Of a stretch of DNA of 13,595 bases, positions 13,506 to 13,595 are shown piece by piece (the stretch's first letter is position 1; each line of letters opens with the position of its first letter). This stretch comes from WGAB01 sp964406105 (GTDB lineage Bacteria > Hydrothermota > Hydrothermia > WGAB01): contig CAYOQK010000020.1 in NCBI GenBank assembly GCA_964406105.1, forward strand, positions 1 through 13,595, in the 5' to 3' direction. Under the pieces are notes generated by a model that ran no database searches, was not told where the DNA came from, and worked only from the letters and a program-made list of their open reading frames with translations. The position numbers and the translations under genes are program-made.

Positions 13506-13595
13506 TCCTTACCGCTGCCCTGGTAGCCACCCTGCTGCTCCTGGTGGTGTTTTACTGGGGCCAGCGCACCAACCTGCAGTGGGCCCATGAGGTGG
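13502..13595 (+). CDS. N-terminus of a membrane-anchored protein, cut by window edge
   Basis: Thirty-one complete codons are visible from the ATG at 13502, which overlaps the preceding stop as ATGA. The protein starts MILTAALVATLLLLVVFYWG, one hydrophobic segment, followed by a polar stretch QRTNLQWAHEV. This looks like a signal anchor followed by a cytoplasmic or external domain that lies outside the window. The family cannot be named. The overlap implies translational coupling with the MBL-fold hydrolase. Confidence 0.65.
   Translation, partial: MILTAALVATLLLLVVFYWGQRTNLQWAHEV

Noticed and set aside
1..13595. CRISPR arrays, tRNA or rRNA genes, insertion sequences, phage or toxin-antitoxin genes
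   Set aside because: No regularly spaced direct repeats, cloverleaf sequences, transposase or integrase motifs were seen on reading both strands; protein genes occupy nearly the whole window.

Overview
The window looks like a piece of a bacterial chromosome from a moderately GC-rich (roughly 60% by eye), probably thermophilic, poorly characterised lineage. The evidence for this is indirect. There is a THEP1-type NTPase, a family well known from thermophiles. Genes are packed very tightly. Several start codons lie directly downstream of a promoter -10 box, and Shine-Dalgarno sequences are almost absent. The secreted protein at the left edge has a style I associate with candidate phyla such as WOR-3/Hydrothermota, but that is an impression and not an identification. 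No RNA gene, CRISPR array, insertion sequence or phage gene was seen, and no gap between genes exceeds about 110 bases.

Left block (1-6848, all on the minus strand, transcribed right to left): an LPG-synthase-type integral membrane protein, a small membrane-anchored protein with an OmpA-like but degenerate C-terminal domain, aconitate hydratase (AcnA type), a GT4-family glycosyltransferase, and the first 417 residues of a secreted protein with a sialidase-type Asp box that runs off the left edge. A 24-bp perfect palindrome separates aconitase from the glycosyltransferase.

Middle block (6849-8375): a THEP1-like nucleoside-triphosphatase on the plus strand converges on a six-helix membrane protein of unknown function on the minus strand.

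Right block (8376-13595): two overlapping genes each encode a CPA2-type cation/proton antiporter membrane domain fused to a pair of CBS domains. The first copy appears to lack the ion-binding residues, so the two may form a heteromeric transporter with one non-catalytic protomer. They converge, with 6 bp between stops, on an orphan imidazolonepropionase gene (hutI). That gene is divergent from a glyoxalase II-like metallo-beta-lactamase-fold hydrolase, which overlaps by ATGA the start of a membrane-anchored protein cut by the right edge.

The two strongest observations are the antiporter pair and the leaderless-promoter pattern. In four cases a TANNNT hexamer ends exactly 6 nt before the start codon, including one promoter with a perfect TTGACA and 17-bp spacer. 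I see no complete novel defence or biosynthetic system; the genes are mostly housekeeping with some unknowns.
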